Shown: positions 12,701 through 27,700 of the stretch, piece by piece | How positions within the stretch are numbered: the first letter of the stretch is position 1 | How the letters are laid out: each line of letters starts with the position of its first letter | NCBI GenBank assembly: GCA_038373865.1 | Contig: JAXGGA010001663.1 | Coordinates: forward strand, 80,453-144,452 | Source: Uloborus plumipes | Taxonomy: Eukaryota; Arthropoda; Arachnida; Araneae; Uloboridae | Length of the DNA stretch: 64,000 nucleotides | Direction: 5' to 3' | Notes under the pieces: model-generated | Databases searched by the model: none | Told to the model about the DNA's origin: nothing | Seen by the model: only the letters and a program-made list of their open reading frames with translations | Program-made: the position numbers and the translations under genes

Positions 12701-15700
12701 ATTAGAATATCGTTTTGAGGAGTTCTATTAAGCGGGATCGACTGTATTTGCTCTGAAGCAAAATTTTTAACATTGTGTGTAATAAAACATTAAAAAACAG
12801 GTATAAGACGGAGTTTCACATCAAAATATGTAATAAACATGTAATTTACATAAAAATGATTATTGCATCTTAACTTTTAATCGGAGACTGCATGATAAAA
12901 TCAAACAACACAGATAAAAACCGACGAAACGAAATAGCTTTGTGTCAAAAAACTGAGTTATCAAACATTTCAATAAGCACTGTGTGGGCTATTAGTAAAT
13001 GTGGAAAAAATGTTCATTTCCTCATACACTCCTTTTGACATTGAAAATAATTAATTTTCTGTAAAAGAATTCATTAGAGCACGAAGAATAGGAAAAGAAA
13101 ACGAATAACTGATTTAGAATATAACATCTGTTAAAACATTTCATGGTTGAAAAGGAACAAGCGAAGGAAAAAGGGCAGGAGCGAAATTAATTTAAAACGC
13201 ATAAATTGCTCACATTCTGATCGCAAATTTTAATCTTACAAGTGGAAAGATTTTCTTTTTCTTTTTTTATTTGCGACTATTATGTTTCGCTCTGATGTTT
13301 GAGCTCTTTTTTTTTCCAAAGTGAGCATGTTGCGCTTTGTTGGAATTAAAAACTCAAATATTGTAAAATAATCATTTCGCAGTCTTTTAATCTTCGAAAT
13401 AAAACTGCGTATCAAATTATTGCTTTGACTGGTATTTAATCTTTCTTGGATTAAAAAGCGTAAGAAAAAAAACATAGGTTTTATCTTTGAAGAGAAATTA
13501 ATTACTTTTTGAAACAGGGGTCAAAAATTTACGTGAGATAAAAGCTCTAAATACTTCAAAGATTGAAAAGAAAATGGTGCGCTGCTTATGTCTTTAAATT
13601 TAAAACCAGATAAAATGGTAGCTGCTTTTGCACGAATGTTTTACATTATTTATATTGAATGTGCGACCTAAATTTTCTGATGGTTCTAACTAAAATAGGA
13701 TATTAATACGTAGTACCCGGAAGAGAAAAGACTGATTAGAAATATTCAGAATAAAACCAGGGTTTAAACCTGGGATTTTTCGTCGCTTCTTGTTCTGCCA
13801 TTTATGCCATTGAATCTTGCTGTTACAAATTAAATTATGTGTATAGTGTTTATACTCTGGTATGTCTCTGTTCAAACAGGGCACAAGGTTTGCTTGGCCA
13901 GCTTACGTTAGCGGCCATATTAAATATATGAAATTAGTTGACTAAGTCAAGACTGGTTCATCTCATTATATTCCCGAATGTATTGGTGTCCCTGTGGAGC
14001 TATCGTGGAGTTGAGGTGGAATAATATAATTAATTCAGCGATATGGTATCATGAACCTGGTAGTCAAAATACGTAACTTATCAACTATGTAGTAACTTAC
14101 TGCTAAAGTTGAACCGCACCATTTTTTGCTGGTTCTCACTAGTATGTTAAATTAGTTGTAGTTACCTGTTTGGTGATACTTACAGGTTCATTGAGACGAT
14201 ACTCAACTCCAGTTCGGTTATTGACGATTCCAAACTGATAAGTCCATAACAAGACAGAACTTCAGCCTCTGGATGTCACAACCATATATATGGTATGGTT
14301 TTAGGCATATCGTATGTAAACTCACCCCCTTTCTAAATTCAAATTAAAAAAATTATACTTTTGCCCTCATCCTCCCTCCTCTTGTGTACTGCCGTGCAAA
14401 GCGTAAAAGTAGTATCTGCAGTCATGCGGAAACTGAGATAAAACTCTTTAAAGTTTTTCGCCACCATCTATTTGATTCAGATGAAACTTTTTCAGATTTT
14501 TTTAAAGAAATATTTCACGTTTCCAAATAACCATATAATTTTGTATTTAGGTAAAATACCAACAAAGAGCCACCTGGTGGCAACCATTCAATTTTGTTAA
14601 AAAGTGCATATACGACTTTTGTGCTTAGCACGGCAGTATAGGTTTAGGTTTTTGAACAGTTCTTAAGGTAGGAGTCTGGTAACTTATGCCTATTTTCATG
14701 ACTTCTTTGAAGGGTGGTTTTTTATAGGAAAATAAAAATGAATTATTTTGAATATTAAGAATGTTTTCATATACATATTGAAAATAAAAAAAAAATTTGA
14801 AACAATTTAATAGTTTATTACAATTTTTATTGTCACTCGAAGTCGGAACTTCAAAAAATATGCACGTAGGTGGCCCGGGTGATTTTGGCTCTTGATGCTA
14901 TCTGAAATCAAATATTCTTGATTATTCTTAATCTATAGACATGTCATTTTGATCGGAACTTCTGAAGTTAAATTTCAAGGGTAAATAACAAAACGGCGGA
15001 CTTAGAAAAAAAAAAAGTCCTTTTATTTTAGCAAAGAAAGGGTTGTAAAATAAAAAGTTTGGGGTGAAAAAAATTCTCGTTAGTGCCGACGAGAACTATA
15101 AGTATGTAGAAAAGTATATTAAAATTTGAAAACAATCGGTTCAGTAGAAAAAAAGTTAGGACCCGGGCCGACCAGAAATACAATGTTTTGAGAAAAACGC
15201 GTTTGAAGTTCAACAACAAACTCCGAGGCGCTCTAGGAAACTCGTTATAACTCCCGAAATATTTCGAATTTCTGTTTGAAATGTTCACAGTATATTCTCA
15301 AAACATTGTACTTTCAAATTAAGCAAAAAATTTTTTTTTTCGATTTTTTGAACCCAATTTACCAGACTACTACTTTAAGTTAAAGATTTTTTTTTTTTTT
15401 TTTTAATTTGAACTCACCTCACAAGGGCGTGGCGGAAGGTACCTCGGTGGATAATCCGCGGCATGAGCACAAAGCTTAGGCCCGTGCTCTCCGCAGAATA
15501 AGTGAGTGGGTTCCGGTATTAACGACCCGCTTCCGGTAGCATTGCCGTTCGCAGCGCCGAAATCGTAAATTTCCAACTTGCTCACCGCACAGGCGTTTTC
15601 ACTGTTTGCAGATGGAGCTTGCTTCTCGACGAGGACAAAGAATGAGACGAAGTACAGCCATATCTAAAAGAAATAAGTATTATGAATTATGGTAATTGGG

Positions 15701-18700
15701 TAGAAATGAAAAAAGTATAGGGTCATTCCATAGTGACTAACTTAACATTCAGAGCTGATTTTGTAACTGTGTTTACTTGTAATTTAAAGGATAAAAAATA
15801 TTTTTTAGTTTTGCTGGTGGATTTACAATGTACATGGTATCTATGTATCATTTCTGCTATTAGATTAAAACAAAATTACTGACAGTAGATATTTTTTTCA
15901 ACAAAAACAACAGTGTGACTAACGTAACATTTTTGCAACCCTGAAAATGAATGCTCATGTTGTGAGGCAAAAATTTCTCAAAGTTAAGCAAGTGTTAAAA
16001 ATTGAATGATATATTTAAAAAATGTATAAAGTTGGTTTTTAAAAACATAAAACACATTTATTAAATCTTATTTTTTTTTAGTCTTAAGTGTCACTTTTAC
16101 TCAAGATGGAGTGTGACTAACGTAACCATCGAATAATAAGCAGTATAGACATACTACCAATTATTTATTATGGCTAATCTCAGTAATAATTACAATATTT
16201 TTTCAAGTTTTTTAACTTCTAATGTTGTATGGTTTTTATTTATGTATATATTCATTTATTTTTTGATACTTTTTTCACTTCGATATTTTTTTTCTTCGGC
16301 TGAGGTTGACATTTTCATGGAATGACCCTATATATGCATACATTTCTATGAGTGCTGGGCAGGCCCGTCATTTAGGGGGGACGGCAGGGGGTCAATTGCC
16401 CCCTCCCCTTGACTCTGAGAAATCAATGTATTTACATATAAGTGGGAGTGGTTCTCGCTGTTTTCTGGTGAAATCGTATTGTGTTTTTACTCTTGCCCCC
16501 CCCCCCCCCCCAGGAAAAACTTGAAATGACGTCCCTGGTGCTGGTACCTTTCTGGAACTGCACTGTAACAAAATGAATGCTGTTTTTACAGTATAGTACA
16601 GAGCTAATTTTATAGTATTAAACTGTAAAAATTGCTGATTGTGCGGTAATAAACTGTAAAATTGCTCATTTTACAGTAATAACTTGTAAAATTGCTAATT
16701 TAACAGTTTATTACCGAGCATTTTACAGTTTTAAACTGGAACCTCTGCTGCCAGTATTATACTGTTGTTTTTACACTATAATACAGCTAAATTTTACGGC
16801 AATAAACTGTAAAAATTCTCACTTTACTGTAAGAAACTAAAATTGCTAGTTGCAGAGTTTATTATTGTGCATTTTACAGTTTTAAATTGGAACCTCGGCT
16901 GCCAGTATTTCACTGTAAAAACTACAGTCCATTTTTTGCAGTGTATGCATATACTTCTATTAGTGTTGGGTATCTTTTTGGAACTGTCGTGATTCTTCGG
17001 ACGAGAAATTTTACACATTTTTTTTCTCTGTTTTACTTAAAATTGGTTGTAGAACATGCGAACTTGACAAAAGTTTTTTTTCAAGGTAGGCCGTGCAAAG
17101 CCGGCTAACGGAACTAGTGCATAAATAAAATATGAAACAAATATTTCACCAAATTGGCACTTAGATTGTTTTCCAGCCATCTTGCATTTGCTTGTGCATT
17201 CCAGTGAAGTTTTCACATAGTTTGGTTTCTCATGCATGTTGTTTTGTCCATTACTAAAAGGAACTAGTTAAAAATAACTTGTCTAGCGTCTATACTGCTA
17301 GGCGTTCCGTTTTATGTGAAAACTAGCAGTACCCGCACGGCGATGCCCGTGCAACAAATGTAAAGGAAGTTAACTAAATAAAGTTTAATTCACTTTAACC
17401 CTCTGAAGTAAAATTATTATATTTGATTCAAATGTGCTCCCCAACGTTTTGAATTCCACTAAAAGTCATATTAAAGTTTAAATCAATTCGCCAAATAAAC
17501 GTTTCAATGGAACTTTTGAGATAACTGTAGTGGAAAGATTTTCGAAAACTCTCAACGAACACAGCAATTTTGCCCTTGAAGTTTAACATAATCCACCGAT
17601 TTAACCGTAATTTCAATGTAAAATTGGTCGCCAAATTTAAATTTATTAACATAGGGAACCGATTGTGTCAGGTAGCTCAGCCTCAACCATTCTTCCATGA
17701 TTTTAATTTGAACATTAAAAGGCAAGAAATATAATGTTATTCGCACCATCTCTTTGAAGTGATTACAATCTATAACAGTAACCCTCAAATAAGCAAGATT
17801 TCCCTGGCTGGGAGGTTTGGTAAATTTCCAGATTGTTGCCAAACTTTACGACGCCAAATACGAAGAGTAACTTCATAGCGGTGTTACCGAAAATGTCAGA
17901 ATGGAACTGTTAAAAATTTAGGTTTGGCGACATTATATACACGTTTTAAACATGCAATAAAATACTTTTTAGACTGCAAACAACTACTGTTCCTTCACAG
18001 AGCGTTTTCTTTTTCTTTAATTTGGAGAAAGAAGTGTTTCACTGGCTGGGAGGTTTGGTAAATATCCCTATTGTTGCCAAACTTTACCACGCCAAATACG
18101 AAGAGTAGCTGATAGCCATCGCTAATTTTTTAACAATAATAGTTCCATTCTGACATTTTTGGCAACACCAAATTTTGAGGAATTCAGCTGAATAAATTTA
18201 AATTCCCTCCCACCCCTCTGAACTAAAATTATTATATCCTTTAGTTCAAATGCGCTTCATCTTTTAAATTCCACTTAAAGTCATGTTAAAGTTTAAATCA
18301 ATTCGCCAAATAAATCAAAAAGAGAGAAAATTAAGAAAGAAATAAGAGATATTAAACATTCAAATTGAATAAATTTTCAAGGCTTAAATCTATACGCACA
18401 ATTTTAACCACAAAGTAACTTCAGGGACAAAAGAGCAGCTGATCAGGAAAATGGCTCTAGTGTTTCAGTTCTGCGTAGAGTTAAGCCTTGAAAATTGACT
18501 AAATATGATTAATTAATATCTCCTGTCCTAATTAACGGACAGAAACGTGCTAAAACTTTTCTTTTTCAGAAAAAAAAACCCTTTCCAACGATATATAATG
18601 TTTTGGGGTGGGGGGAGGTTTTCCCCCCTCAATTATGGCGGATACACCAAAAATGAGACTAATTAATTAATTTAAAAATAACTAATTCGAAATTAAAAAT

Positions 18701-21700
18701 TTGGGCTTCGAGGTGCACGAGGGCGGGGTACGTTCGAATTTTTGAGCCAAGTTTCAGATCTGTGGGTGCTGCGGGGGCTTCTGGCCAGCGGTTACAAACA
18801 TACAGACAAACGAACACCGTCATCTTTATATATATAGATTACACTATTACTTTACCCCTCCCCCCGACTAAAGTATTGAAATTTAACCCATTAATGCCTG
18901 ACATTTTTTTTTCCAAACATATTTTGTATACCGGTTACAAACAGTGTTTAATGAACAGGAAAAATAATTAAAAAAATATTATGTAAAATATATTTTTTTT
19001 ATTAAGGAAAGAAAAATCGTCCCTTAAAAGTTACGATAGACCCCAGAGGATACATACTTTTTTTACGAATGTTTTTTTCTGCCTACGATATAATATTTAA
19101 AAAGACCTTTTATAAGAAGAAATAAAATTAGCAATTAACATAAACTGGAAGCTGGAATAACTATGAAAGCTTTTTTTCTTGAGATTGTGAACGATGTCAT
19201 TTTTGATAAAGGTCATATTAAAACTGCTACAGAACACACTTTACAATGGTTATGTGCTGCAATCAGTTAATAACGAATTGAAACAATACCGAGGTACTAA
19301 TTGAACACTATTATTTGATTGAAATGTTCATTTTGGGGAAATTCAGACCGTTTTCTGGACCGTCCCTAAAAAGGGACGCTAGGCATTAATGGATAATAGG
19401 CATTAATGGATAATTGACAAAACAAAAAATATTCAAGAAGTATAGCTCTTAACCCATTTGTGCCTAGCGTCCTTTTAAAAGGACGCTGGAAAAATCCTCC
19501 ATAAATTTCTAAAAAGTATTTCATTTCAAATCAAGTAGCTGATTATTATAATAAAGTGTTGTATTAATCATTATCCACGAGATGGTGGTACTAAAATTAC
19601 ATTCAATGTTTTTTTTACTGGCGAAAGTCCAAGAAGTGAAATTTTCATCATTTTAAAATGTCAAAGAGCAAAAAGTAAGTTACAATTTTTAATTTCCGAT
19701 GATATGAAAAGTTTTTATGCTCAAATCTTACTTTATACTCTTTTCTAAAACACGTATTTTTCAATTTTTTAAAAATATTATTTTAGCGCAGTTTTATCTG
19801 CGATTTTGTAGCGTTCTATATTTAGGACGCTAGGCACGAGTGGGGACAGGTTTTTCACACGTGTTCCGTTCCTGAAAGCTTTGCATTGCTGATCATTTTT
19901 GATGGTATATTATCATAAAATGCCGGGAATATGATGTTTCAGAAATAAGTTTTGAATAATGAATCGATTAAGAGTTAAGTTGATAGAATATATTTAACTA
20001 CATTTAATTTATAAAATTTTTTTGCTAGTTCTTATTCATGAAAACCTGGCTTTTCCCATGATTTATGATACTTTATCATCTCATAACAGTATAAATACTT
20101 CTTATGCATATTCTTTTCAAAAATAAAAGTATTCAATAAACTTTTATCAATTGCAAAATTTAATTGTATTTAAATATCGTGTTTATTTTACCAATCATTA
20201 CCAATCAAAGAAACTCTTATATAACTAATTAAGTGGTTATTTTTAAATACACGTGTAATCTAAAAAAAAATCAAATGTGATGGACCTCATTTTAGAGCTC
20301 TCGGAAAATAAGTACTATAGCTTGTTTTTCGAAAACCCTTTTACGTCACTCGCGTTTATTGATAAATTAACACAGAAAGAAATAGGTGCAACGGGAACTG
20401 TACAGGCAAACAAAACTGAAAACTGTCCACTTGATGATGTTAAATATTTTAAGGAGGAAGTTACGAATTCCAAAACTCAAAAAATTTGAGTTTTGTTAGA
20501 TGGAACAACAATAGCATCTAACCAATCTAGTGTTACACCCATAGTTCAAGCTAGACGATGGTCAAATGCTGAAAAAAAATTATTAATATAAACCAACCAT
20601 TCACTGTTTCCCAGCGTAATAAATTTATGGGTGGGAATGGATCAAAACTTAGCCCAATATCGCTGTTCTATTCGGTAAAAAAAATGGTGGTGGTCACTGT
20701 TTCTGTTTGGTCTCAAAGATTCTGTGAAAAATGTATAACTCCTGTGCAGATTATGCTTTTCTTATGAAGCAAACAAAATGGACCTTTTGCAGTTCAGAAG
20801 AGAAATCCGCCAAAATAACTTTGCTAAGTACAGCAAGAGAGCCAAAAACAGCGTGGCTATGGGAAATCCAAAGAAATTAACAGAGTGCCCGATGAAGTGA
20901 GATTTGTTGGAAAAGACAATTTAATCGTAGTAAATCCAAAACAAATAAAATGTGCTTACTGCGGTAAGAAATCTACAAGAAAGTGCAATAAATGTTTAGT
21001 AGGATTGCACGCTAAATGCTTTGAAATCTTTCATACTAAATTTTATATTAAAAAATGTAAGAAAAAAAATACTCATGCTATTCTTTTTTGTCATTCTGTA
21101 AGCTGATAATGTGAATTCTTTTTATGCAAATTTAAATTTTAAATGTTAAGGATTTATTTGAAGCACTCGTTAAACAGTCTGAGTTTAATTTTCTGGTTTC
21201 TTCAATTTTTTTATTTTTATCTATTATTTTTTTAATATTTAAATTTATTTTGAATTACATTGTTTTATTACAGTGACCACCACTTATATGAATTGCTTTT
21301 GTTCAAAATAGTTTTTATTCAGTAAAGCTGCTAATTTAATATAGCTGGATTGTGTTCTCTTTTTAATGATTTGATTCATTTAAGCGGTTTATTTAATTAA
21401 AAACTGATTCAATAAAGCGGTGTTAGCTGTATTATGTTTTGTTACATAAATTTTCAACTACTCGGACAGTAGAAGTGCCATCCAGCACTTGGCGGATTGG
21501 CATAATGTGAGGGATAGTACAGGGACCCACATTCTTAGGATCTTGAAACAGCTTTCATGTTCATGTCAGATCCACCTTCAATGGATCCCTTCCCATGTGG
21601 ACGTTGTGGGAAACGAACTTGCTGACAGTTTGGCGAGAGCCGGTGCCAGCGAGATCACGGTGCCAAGGACCCCTCTTACGTTTACCGAACTATTCTCAAC

Positions 21701-24700
21701 TTCCAGGGCAGAGAATAGGGCAGCTTGGCTGAAACAGCCAAAGCATCCATGGTACCAGAGTGATCGCCCTGGCGGCGCTCTGATGGCAAAAGGCAGCAGA
21801 AAAGACCAAACTGCTCTTTCCCGTTTCCTTAGCGGCCATCTACTGACAATGAAGTTCATTAATGGAACTAGAGTCTTCGAGATGTGCACTAAGTGCTCTT
21901 CTGCTCAGGCCTCCCCTGAGCATATTTTATCATGTCTGGGGCTTTCCAAATTGGATCTTATCCAAAACCCCTTGATGGTTCTTGACTTTTTACGGGTGAA
22001 TAGACTCATGGACCTGATCTAGCTCTGCTGGTCTCGGTTATCAGAACAAACAAACAAACATAAATTTTTATTTTTTTAATGTTCAATATATGCAAATTTG
22101 TTATTAAGATGACCGATTTTGGAAAATCCAGGGGTCGAAATATTTGTAAAAAACCTGTACCCTCTCGTGCCTAGCGTCCTTTTAATAGGACGGTTACATT
22201 ATATCAAATAAAAATTTTAATTTTGGTTCAGGATTTTTTTAAATATTTTTCCAGTTCATTTAGTACCTAAACACATGTTATGAGCCAAAAATGGTTTAAA
22301 AGTTCGGAGTTGAGCATTAATGGGTTAAAGCTTGTGCCGGGGTACAAGTATCCTTTTTCTTCGAAGTGTCTCTTTTTGGTAACCATATTGTTTTATGGAT
22401 TTCACGCAGTACCTCGTCATGTAGAGTAGAAAATATTTTAATCTGAAATTACTATGCACTCTACTGTATATTAGTGGCAATCAAGTACATATTGCAAGTA
22501 ATTAATATAACATAAACTTTTTGGTTATTAATGGTGTATTCAAAAAAAATTTTAATTTTCATTTACACATTACAAATCACATAATACTGGTTGGATTAAA
22601 ACTTCAAACTATATTTCGATAAAATAACACATAAAAAAGTAGATCTTTCAGCCAATAACTATTTTTTAACGATTAGCAAACTAATACACATTTAATGAGG
22701 ACAAAGTAATTAGAATAAAATGAGTCCGAAAAGAACTAAAAATGCTTATAATGGCTTATTTTTAACTTTTCAAAACCTTAATTAATTTTACGCAAATATT
22801 TCTTTAAAATATCGAAGTAACAAAAATTTAAGCAAAATTGCACAGCTTTTTAAGGAAGTATTTTTGCTTTGTTAAAAACATAAGCTAGTTGAAATTTATC
22901 TTTATTTTAACTTTATTCATTAAATACAGTATTAAACGAGAATTAATGAGCTGTGGGTAACTGATAAGGCTAACTTTACTTCTAGATCATTAAAAAATAC
23001 GATTATTTAGTCTAAACTCTCTTACTGCAACATCAATTATATATAGCAGATAATTAGATGCTTGTTAATGACTTGCATAGTTACTAAAAATGTTGTAATA
23101 AATAATGTACATTTGATATGAGTCAAATACATTTCAATTAATTATATCTATTTGCCTAAATGTAATTAAAACTACCATGAATTTACGACAACTAAAGATT
23201 TCTTTAGTTTTTAAGTACCTGAAATATTATTTTTTACTGTGTCATTCCTTGAAAATTTTACAAAATAGATAACCAACTTTGACCAATTTTTTGCTGGTAG
23301 ATTTATTATAATTTTTGAAATTCGCAGGGTTTTTTGAACAATTAATTAATTGTTTTTTGTTCCAACTTCTATGAGACCTAAGCAAAATAATCCATAAAAT
23401 GTCCTAACATTATTCAAGATGACAGAATATAAAACCCATGTCAGATAAATCTTGTTCCATATTTTTAACATATTTCAAGTGTTAAGCACTTTAAGCTGCT
23501 TCAGACATTAATATTTTTTGAAATTTGGATTTTTTCGCCCTATAACTTAACAGTATGGCGGGACATTCCAGAATAATTAGAAAAGTATAATTCCCGGCAC
23601 ATAGAGCTACAAGTAACTTATGAAGTTCACAAGAAAAAATAAGCAAATGGTGTGCGATAAAAATCTGAAGATTTTATTTTCACATTTCGATATGGATCCA
23701 TACTACGTTTGAGAACCTCTGTGCTGAAATAATTCCAGAAATCGCTGTAACTATAAGAAATTTATGTCTTTAGCTTCATAAGGCTTGGGTAAGTCTGTTG
23801 AGTACAAAACTTCGGAAAATTGCAGTTTTTTATGCACTAAAATTCAGCTTGCTTTTTGCGTACATGTGTTTGGACTATCCAAACCTTTCTCAAACATGTT
23901 TCTCCTGCACATCCAAAATACTTGGAAGATTCTTAGAGGTTGTTGTTTTTTTCTTACTTTCTTTCTTTTTTGTAAAGCAGAGAATGTTATTAATTTTTTT
24001 TTTCATATGAATGGAAATTAATTCTTTGCTATATGTTGTCCAACTTTCGAAATGTACCAATTTGGACTATTTCAAACTAAAAGTACAATAACTTTGTACC
24101 TCAAAACCAGAACGACGTAAGTCCAAAAATTCCGACTTTCACTTTTTTGTTGCATTGTATGTAGAATCTAATTTCGCCTCGACCCCTGAGAACGTTATAA
24201 CAGAAAAGAAATTCCATTACAATTATTTAGCAGCTTTAAAACAGAGCGAATCCCATCCTTCACATTCATCTGACAATCGTTTTCTCCCTCTACTGAAAAG
24301 TGACGAAAATGGACTTACATTAGTCTGATTCTACATTGGTCAGAAATGTCAAAAATTAAAGAAAACAAAATGATTCCATACTCACCCTATCATGACGGGA
24401 TGCCCCAATCAGCCTATATGTACAATTGGCATTGGGCGGCATGGTATGTCTGGGACTATGTATCAACCCATAGCGCCTTCTGGTACCTTCAAGCGTGTAC
24501 GAACACCGTCCATCGTCCTCCAGAGACTCAGAATGCACCATCTCGAAGCGAATCGAAATTTCGATCTCCACCCGAGAGTTGCTCAGCAGCTGGTAGGGGG
24601 CGCTGTTCATCTGCACCAGCATCTCGTTCCCGCTGGAAACCACCTCGGGGAGGGCCCCTGCCCCGCAGAATTCCAAGAGTTGGGGGGATCGAATGGAAGG

Positions 24701-27700
24701 GCCGTCGAATATTCGAACGGAGTCGCCACTGATGCAGTCGGTCGAGAGGAGGAAGTTTGAGCTGCTCGTCGAGGTCGGTCTGCCGGTTGGAACGGAGATT
24801 TTGTAGTCGTTGGGCTGGGAAAGGACAATCCTTGCAGTGTAACCCTAAGGAAAACACAGATTAAAGATATAATTTCTACAAAACAAACTCAAAACAGCTG
24901 TGCGAGAGATTAACACACACATGTATTTTTGCACAGGCAGTGGCAGGGAGGGATACAAGGAAGGGGCGATGGGAGCGATCTTTAATCTCTTGGGGGACTC
25001 ACCACTGGTAAATTTTCAAAATTAATGTTCACAAAATTCATTTTTAGACAATCTTTGAAAATAGCTAAATAGGGAAACATTATATTTTCAACAATTTTTA
25101 TTAGAACAAACACCAATTTAAAATTTTTCGTTTCTAGATTAGTTCACATGAGGAGTAAGTTACAAATTAAAAATAGACTGTTAGTTTTTTTTTCTCAGAA
25201 GAAAGAAACAATTTTCAAACCTATTTCGGAAAATAAAGTCTAGTAAAATGGCACCCTACTATTTTTTATCTCATTTTGGTTTCATATTTCTTTTAATTTA
25301 TACTACTTATGAAAAAAAATTACAATAATTTAACAAACATTTTTTCTCAAGAATAAAAATGACAACTGTTAGAGACAAATACTTTGGCTTTAACTGATTT
25401 TCAATTACTGGTCTGTATGTTATGAAATGTTTGACAATAATTTATGCAATACGTAGTAGAAATTGATAAACATAAAAACTATTGTCTTACTTCGGGGGCT
25501 TTCGGCTGCCGGATGTAGTAATTGCACGTTATGTTTCTTGGGTAGAACCCAGGAAAATTAGGCGTTCTTATCCTACATCGTCGGTTTCCATGGCAATCTG
25601 TAAATTCCTTATCACAGTATGTTCCAGAAATGTGATTCCCAAGAAAACTTGCTGGTCCGGAATCCAATGGTCTTCGCTTGAGGAATCTGACAAGAATATA
25701 TCATTTTTTGAATTTTAAATAAATATTTAAAACTCGTGATATTGTTAAACATAAGACAAATATTTTAATGAATTCTAAAGGGTATTTATATATCATTTGA
25801 CAGACATGTTTAGGAGTATTTGAAACTGGATTGAAATCGTATTTGAAGCGGTAGAAAGCAAATAGATGCAAGTCCCGAAAAGAGAGAGAGAGAAAGAGAC
25901 AGAGATGTAGAGAACAATTGGAATTAACATCTTTCATCTATTTTGAAGCGAGAGATTTCAATAGAAGATGGTGGGGGTTGTTGTTCTTCAGGATTAATAA
26001 AAAGTTTATAGAAACCTACCTACGGTGTGAGCTTCTTGCGTTTAACTCTTTTTTTATTCATCCTGCATTACTTTGTTTATTTGTGCTCTCTTTGGTGTAA
26101 TATGAAAGTAAGTACATAATACAATTTTTTCTTTCAAAGGAGAAGTTTGGTAAAAGAAGAAAAAAAGACTTGTGAAAGTGCACATTAAATAATGTTCTGT
26201 ATTTCAATCCCAATTTTTCACCCTGCAATTATTCGCTATTCCGGGTCATCCACCATATTAGCGGATTTTATTTTTTTTTATTTAATTAATGCAGCAAAAT
26301 TTGTTGAAAACACAGTCTTCCGCTATCTTGCAGGCGTCAGTGAAAGTGATCTCTTACTACTGAAGTAATTTCCCCAAAGGCATTAATTAGTTCATGATAA
26401 TGGACTTGATGATACAATTGCTTTATAAGGCTCTGTTAGTCTGCCTTTAGATCAACGTACCATCAGCAAGTATCGAACATGGTAACGCAGAGCAATTTGC
26501 ATCTTTGAGTTGAAAGTTCCGACGTAGGATCTGCCCTGAGAATGGTAGGAAGCCATCCGAAAGAAAATGGCTTAAATTGTATAACCTGCTTGGTGCAGTT
26601 GACAGCAAGGAGTGAGTAAAGTTTATCGTCAAGGTTTTTTTTTCCTAATGATCATTCCATCATCGATACACAGTTTGCATTCCGTGTCCGTTGCTATATT
26701 ACACCCCGTGTCACTACTCTTGGCTGAGGGTCAAGTGTTTAATGGATGAACAACTTTGTCCGAGAAACCTTTAATCAATAGTCAAGCTGTTGCTAACATC
26801 CAGAGGAAATGCTGGAGAGATTGTAAAATGACTTTCAAAATCAACTGATACAGTGCACTCAAAATAATAGAAGCCATCTGCCTGACACAATCTTCAAAAC
26901 TAGCTAAACACTAACTTTCAATACTGTCCTTTAAAGTGTTTGAAGAATAAAATTGGCATTATACACTGAAGTGACAAAAGTCATGGGATAGCAATATGCA
27001 AATTTTCAGATGGCAGTAGCATCGCATAGAACAGGTATAAATGCGCAGTGCTTTTACAGAGCTTTCATTTCTGTTCAAGTTATTCATGTGAAGAGGTTTT
27101 AACGTGATGATGACCGCACGACGTGAATTAACAGACTTTGAACGCGGAATGTTAGTTGGAGCTAGACGCATGGGTCATGCCATTTCGGAAATCGTTAGAG
27201 AATTCAACATTCCCAGATCCACTGTGTCAAGAGTTTGCCGAGAGTATGAAATTTCAGGCATAACATCCCACCATGGACAGCGCAGTGGTCGACCGCCTGC
27301 ACTTAAAGATCGAGACCGGCGACGTCTGCAAAGAGTCGTAAATTCTAACAGACAAGCAACACTGCGTCAAATCACCGTAGAAATCAATGTGGGACGTACA
27401 ATGGACGTGTCTGCTAGAACTGTGTGGAGAAATTTGGATTTCTTGGGCTATTCCAGCAGAAGACCGACTCGAGTGCCTTTACTGACAGAGCGACATCGCT
27501 TGCAGCGACTCTCGTGGGCACGTGAGCATATCGGTTGGTCCCTAGATGAATGGAAAACCGTGGCCTGGTCCGATGATTCACGATTTCAGCTGGTAAGAGC
27601 CGATGGTAGGGTTCGAGTGTGGCGCAGACCCCACGAAGCCATGGACCCAAACTGTCAGCAAGGCACTGTTCAAGCTGGTGGTGGCTCCGTAATGGTGTGG

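Larger units (their letters stand above)
18883..22328. mobile_element. Nested piggyBac-like cluster
   Basis: Several TTAA-type ends occur here. One unit runs from TTAACCCATTAATGCC (18883) to GGCATTAATGGATAA (about 19394), with a GTCCCT/AGGGAC hairpin at 19362-19377. A second runs from TTAACCCATTTGTGCC (19449) to GGCACGAGTGGGG (about 19845) and has a perfect 22-bp palindrome at 19466-19487 (half-site AGCGTCCTTTT). A third end block runs from CTCGTGCCTAGCGTCC (22164) to GAGCATTAATGGGTTAA (22328). Between the second and third lie transposase remains and a LINE fragment. The exact nesting order is inferred. Confidence 0.65.
15664..24385. other. 8.7-kb intron filled with repeats
   Basis: Intron between the CUB2/CUB3 exon and the CUB3 exon. 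Its recognisable content is listed separately: MITEs at 15719 and 16360, ACTGTAAAA repeats, an interspersed repeat at 17325-18840, the piggyBac cluster at 18883-22328, a LINE fragment, and a palindromic MITE at 24096. The stretch 22329-24095 is AT-rich and I see nothing in it. Confidence 0.6.

Noticed and set aside
20690..21285. GTGGTGGTCACTG and CAGTGACCACCAC as inverted repeat ends
   Set aside because: The first lies in the piggyBac coding block KKWWWSLF, so the inverted match is probably chance; no target duplication.
24346..24760. Plus-strand frames of 122-128 codons
   Set aside because: Antisense of the CUB2/CUB3 exon; their low-complexity Arg, Ser and Pro content comes from the complementary codons.
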